64,000 nt of DNA, taken from positions 2,356,001 through 2,420,000 of the forward strand of contig NZ_CP173678.1 in the NCBI RefSeq assembly GCF_051903925.1, given 5' to 3'. Below are positions 62,074 to 64,000 of the stretch, piece by piece. Under the pieces are notes generated by a model. It worked only from the letters and a program-made list of their open reading frames with translations. It searched no databases and was not told where the DNA came from. Position numbers and translations under genes: made by a program. The DNA comes from G051903925 sp051903925. GTDB taxonomy: Bacteria; Pseudomonadota; Alphaproteobacteria; Zavarziniales; Zavarziniaceae. Positions within the stretch are counted from its first letter, which is position 1; every line of letters starts with the position of its first letter.

Positions 62074-62718
62074 ATGCCCACCCTCTATTCTCTCGACGTC
62101 TCGCCCTATGCCGCGCGTGTCCGGATCGCCGCGCGCTACAAGGGCATCGCCCTGGACCTGGCGCCGCCGCCCGAAGGCGGCATGAAGTCCGACCTCTATC
62201 GCGCGATTAATCCGATCCAGCGCTTGCCGACCCTGGTCGACGGCACGCTCAAGCTGCCCGAGTCCCAGGTGATCGTGGAATATCTGGAGGAGACCCAGGG
62301 CGGCCCGTCGCTGCTGCCCGGCTCCCCCGCAGATCGCGCCCGTGCGCGCCTGCTGTCGCGCATGGTCGACCTCTACATCTTCGTGCCGCTGACGGTGCTG
62401 TTCGGGCAACTGGACCCGAGCACGCGGAACGAGGCCGTGCTGAAGGAGAAGGTGGGCGAACTGGGTGCCGCCCTGCAGCAGGTGGAACACTATCTGGTCG
62501 GCCCCCATGCCGTGGGCGAGGCGTTCAGCCAGGCCGACTGCGCCCTGCCGACCGCGCTGTTCTTCATCACGACGCTGGGACCAATGCTGGGTGTGACGGA
62601 GCCCCTTGCCCATACCCCCAGGCTTGCGCGCTACTGGTCGACGATCGGCCAGCATCCGGCGGTGGCACCCGTCATGGCCGAGATGCAGCAGGGGCTGCGG
62701 CAGTTGATGGGGGGCTGA
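62074..62718 (+). CDS. Glutathione S-transferase family protein (second)
   Basis: A 214-aa paralogue of the preceding gene: MPTLYSLDVSPYAARVRIAA at the N-terminus, LPTLVDGTLKLPESQVIVEYL near residue 48, and the C-terminal DLYIFVPLTVLFGQLDPSTR block. The glutathione-binding PES motif is intact. A strong aggagg ribosome-binding site lies 8 bases before the ATG. Whether the pair act on the same substrate is unknown. Confidence 0.87.
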   Translation: MPTLYSLDVSPYAARVRIAARYKGIALDLAPPPEGGMKSDLYRAINPIQRLPTLVDGTLKLPESQVIVEYLEETQGGPSLLPGSPADRARARLLSRMVDLYIFVPLTVLFGQLDPSTRNEAVLKEKVGELGAALQQVEHYLVGPHAVGEAFSQADCALPTALFFITTLGPMLGVTEPLAHTPRLARYWSTIGQHPAVAPVMAEMQQGLRQLMGG

Positions 62719-62725
62719 GGCACCA

Positions 62726-63355
62726 ATGGCGGACTACCGGCTTCACTGCTTCGCTGAATCGGGCAACAGCTACAAGCCGGCCTTGATGCTGGCGCTGGCG
62801 GGCTGTGCGTGGGAGCCGGTTGTCGTCGACTATTTCGGCGGCCAGACACGGGATCCGGCCTTTCGCGGTCAGGTCAACGCGCAAGGGGAGGCCCCGGTGC
62901 TGGAGCATCGGGGCCGAACCTTGAGCCAAAGCGGCGTCATCCTGACCTATCTGGCGGAGCAGACGGGGCTCTATGGCCCCCGGACCGAGGACGAGCGCCT
63001 GGAGATCCTGCGCTGGATCCTGTTCGACAACCACAAGTTCACCAGCTATTTCGCAACCCTGCGCTTCATGGTCGGCATCCAGAAGACGGGGGAGACGCCG
63101 GTGACCGAGTTCCTGCGCGCCCGCGCGCTGGGTGCCTGGGGCATTGTCGAGGCGCATCTGGCCGGGCGGCCGTTCCTGCTGGGCGCGCGCCCGACCATCG
63201 CCGACCTCAGCCTGGCGGGCTATGTCTATTTCCGCGAGGAGACGGGCATCGACCGCGCGGCCTTCCCGGCGATCAACGCCTGGGCGGAGCGGATCGCGGG
63301 ACTTCCCGGCTGGCGCGCGCCCTGGGACCTGCTGCCCCCCAGCACACGGGGGTGA
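62726..63355 (+). CDS. Glutathione S-transferase family protein (third)
   Basis: A 209-aa glutathione S-transferase, more distant from the preceding two. N-terminal YRLHCFAESGNSYKPALMLA, then QGEAPVLEHRGRTLSQSGVI near residue 52 (SQS instead of PES in the glutathione loop), and a C-terminal domain with LGARPTIADLSLAGYVYFRE near residue 152. It follows the second transferase by 7 bases and ends 4 bases before the convergent dioxygenase. A substrate cannot be assigned. Confidence 0.88.
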   Translation: MADYRLHCFAESGNSYKPALMLALAGCAWEPVVVDYFGGQTRDPAFRGQVNAQGEAPVLEHRGRTLSQSGVILTYLAEQTGLYGPRTEDERLEILRWILFDNHKFTSYFATLRFMVGIQKTGETPVTEFLRARALGAWGIVEAHLAGRPFLLGARPTIADLSLAGYVYFREETGIDRAAFPAINAWAERIAGLPGWRAPWDLLPPSTRG

Positions 63356-63359
63356 CGGC

Positions 63360-64000
63360 TCATGCCGCCTGGGCGATGAAGCTGTCCAGCCAGGGGGTGC
63401 GATAGCCGTCCTGGCGCCACAGGATGGGAAAGAAGCTTTCGTCCATCGTCGTGTCGGCCACCCGGCGATAGCGGCTGTAGACCGGGGAGACGTTGGTCGG
63501 GTGGAAGCGGGCCTCGGACGAGATGCAGTGCGCGACGACTGATCGGCGCGGACTGGAGCCGCGATTGACGCCGGAGCCGTGCCAGGTCGCGCCATGATGC
63601 AGGGCGCAGCCGCCGGCCGGCACCTCGACATGGACGATCTCGGGCACCTGGCCGACCTGGGCCGCTGCCTCGGCCAGTTCCTTGCGATAGTCGTCGGGCG
63701 CGTGGAACTGGGCGATGGGCGGGAACAGGCCCCAGCGGTGCGATCCGCGGACATATTCGATCGTGCCGCCCGCGGCGCTGGTGTCGTCCAGCGCCATCCA
63801 GCAGGTGACGTAGGCCGCCGGCTGGACCCAGTCGATATAGCTGTCGTCCTGGTGGAAGCCCAACGGCTTGGCCCCCGGGGGCTTCCACAGGACGTTGTCC
63901 TGGGCGATCCGGGCGCCCGGCCAGCGGCCGAGCTGGGCGCTGGCTTGGCCCACGGCCGGGCTGAGCACTGCAGCCGCGACGGCGGGATCCGACTTCCAGC
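63360..64000 (-). CDS. Phytanoyl-CoA dioxygenase-like protein (N-terminus beyond the window)
   Basis: The window holds the C-terminal 213 codons; the reading frame stays open to the right edge (WKSDPAVAAAVLSPAVGQ just inside it). The iron-binding HxD is in GFHQDDSYIDW, the 2-oxoglutarate region in GCALHHGATWHGSGVNRGSS (distal His and Arg), which is the PhyH family pattern. Members hydroxylate fatty acyl-CoA or other small molecules. The start is outside, so nothing can be said about its promoter. Confidence 0.85.
   Translation of the reverse strand, partial: WKSDPAVAAAVLSPAVGQASAQLGRWPGARIAQDNVLWKPPGAKPLGFHQDDSYIDWVQPAAYVTCWMALDDTSAAGGTIEYVRGSHRWGLFPPIAQFHAPDDYRKELAEAAAQVGQVPEIVHVEVPAGGCALHHGATWHGSGVNRGSSPRRSVVAHCISSEARFHPTNVSPVYSRYRRVADTTMDESFFPILWRQDGYRTPWLDSFIAQAA

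Overview
The window is one contiguous stretch of high-GC (roughly two-thirds GC by eye) chromosomal DNA from an alphaproteobacterium, most like a member of the Rhodospirillales or a close relative. The evidence is the alphaproteobacterial gene blocks nuoLMN-birA-coaX-rnj, dgt-argS-SPOR-nagZ-scpAB and lgt-midA-pgeF-prs / rplY-pth-ychF, the lineage-typical small families DUF1467, DUF1192 and DUF1013 (TrcR), a cytochrome bc1 operon, and a candidate EcfG-type stress promoter. There is no prophage, CRISPR array, rRNA, intact insertion sequence or recognisable tRNA.

Layout. 1-8.8 kb: end of the complex I operon running by overlapping start/stop codons into birA, coaX, RNase J and a DUF1467 membrane protein, closed by a strong terminator. 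8.8-12.3 kb: a break in the usual gene order, with a lone RepA-like ATPase, a CoA-transferase, a 48-aa membrane peptide and a PRC-barrel protein. 12.3-16.9 kb: a TauD-type dioxygenase, small secreted proteins, an SDR lacking its catalytic Tyr, a glycine-zipper lipoprotein, xth and erpA. 17-23.7 kb: the dgt-argS-SPOR-nagZ-scpA-scpB operon. 23.7-28 kb: a palindromic repeat pair, a YcaQ-type DNA glycosylase, a flavin hydroxy-acid dehydrogenase, hemF and a PKHD-type hydroxylase. 28.3-34.3 kb: petABC followed by mtnP-apt-mtnA-class II aldolase, which together look like a methylthioadenosine 'DHAP shunt'. 34.2-37.5 kb: a tightly coupled MaoC-MaoC-dienelactone hydrolase-VOC operon, then topoisomerase IB. 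37.5-47.1 kb: a leftward housekeeping block (lgt, MidA-type methyltransferase, pgeF, a 21-codon peptide, a lipoprotein, prs, rplY, pth, ychF) interrupted by an oppositely oriented acyl-CoA ligase. 47.3-53.2 kb: propionyl-CoA synthetase, a secreted hydrolase, TrcR, a quinone oxidoreductase, DUF1192 and an SH3-like secreted protein. 53.2-57.1 kb: a double EthD protein, zinc alcohol dehydrogenase, GNAT and SDR, set between members of a second palindromic repeat family. 57-64 kb: mug, rsmD, a pseudouridine synthase with a long disordered tail, tadA, an acyl-CoA dehydrogenase, three consecutive glutathione S-transferases and the end of a phytanoyl-CoA dioxygenase-like gene.

Functional picture: an aerobic respirer (complex I, bc1, oxygen-dependent hemF) with broad organic-acid, acyl-CoA and glutathione chemistry. 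The most interesting items are the MTA-shunt operon with two structured leaders (one hiding the mtnP ribosome-binding site), the lone ATPase whose promoter shares a symmetric -10 element with its divergent neighbour, the Asp-to-Asn change in the CoaX phosphate-binding motif, a palindromic repeat that supplies the Shine-Dalgarno sequence of a lipoprotein gene, and two tiny membrane peptides. No wholly new defence or biosynthetic system could be demonstrated.
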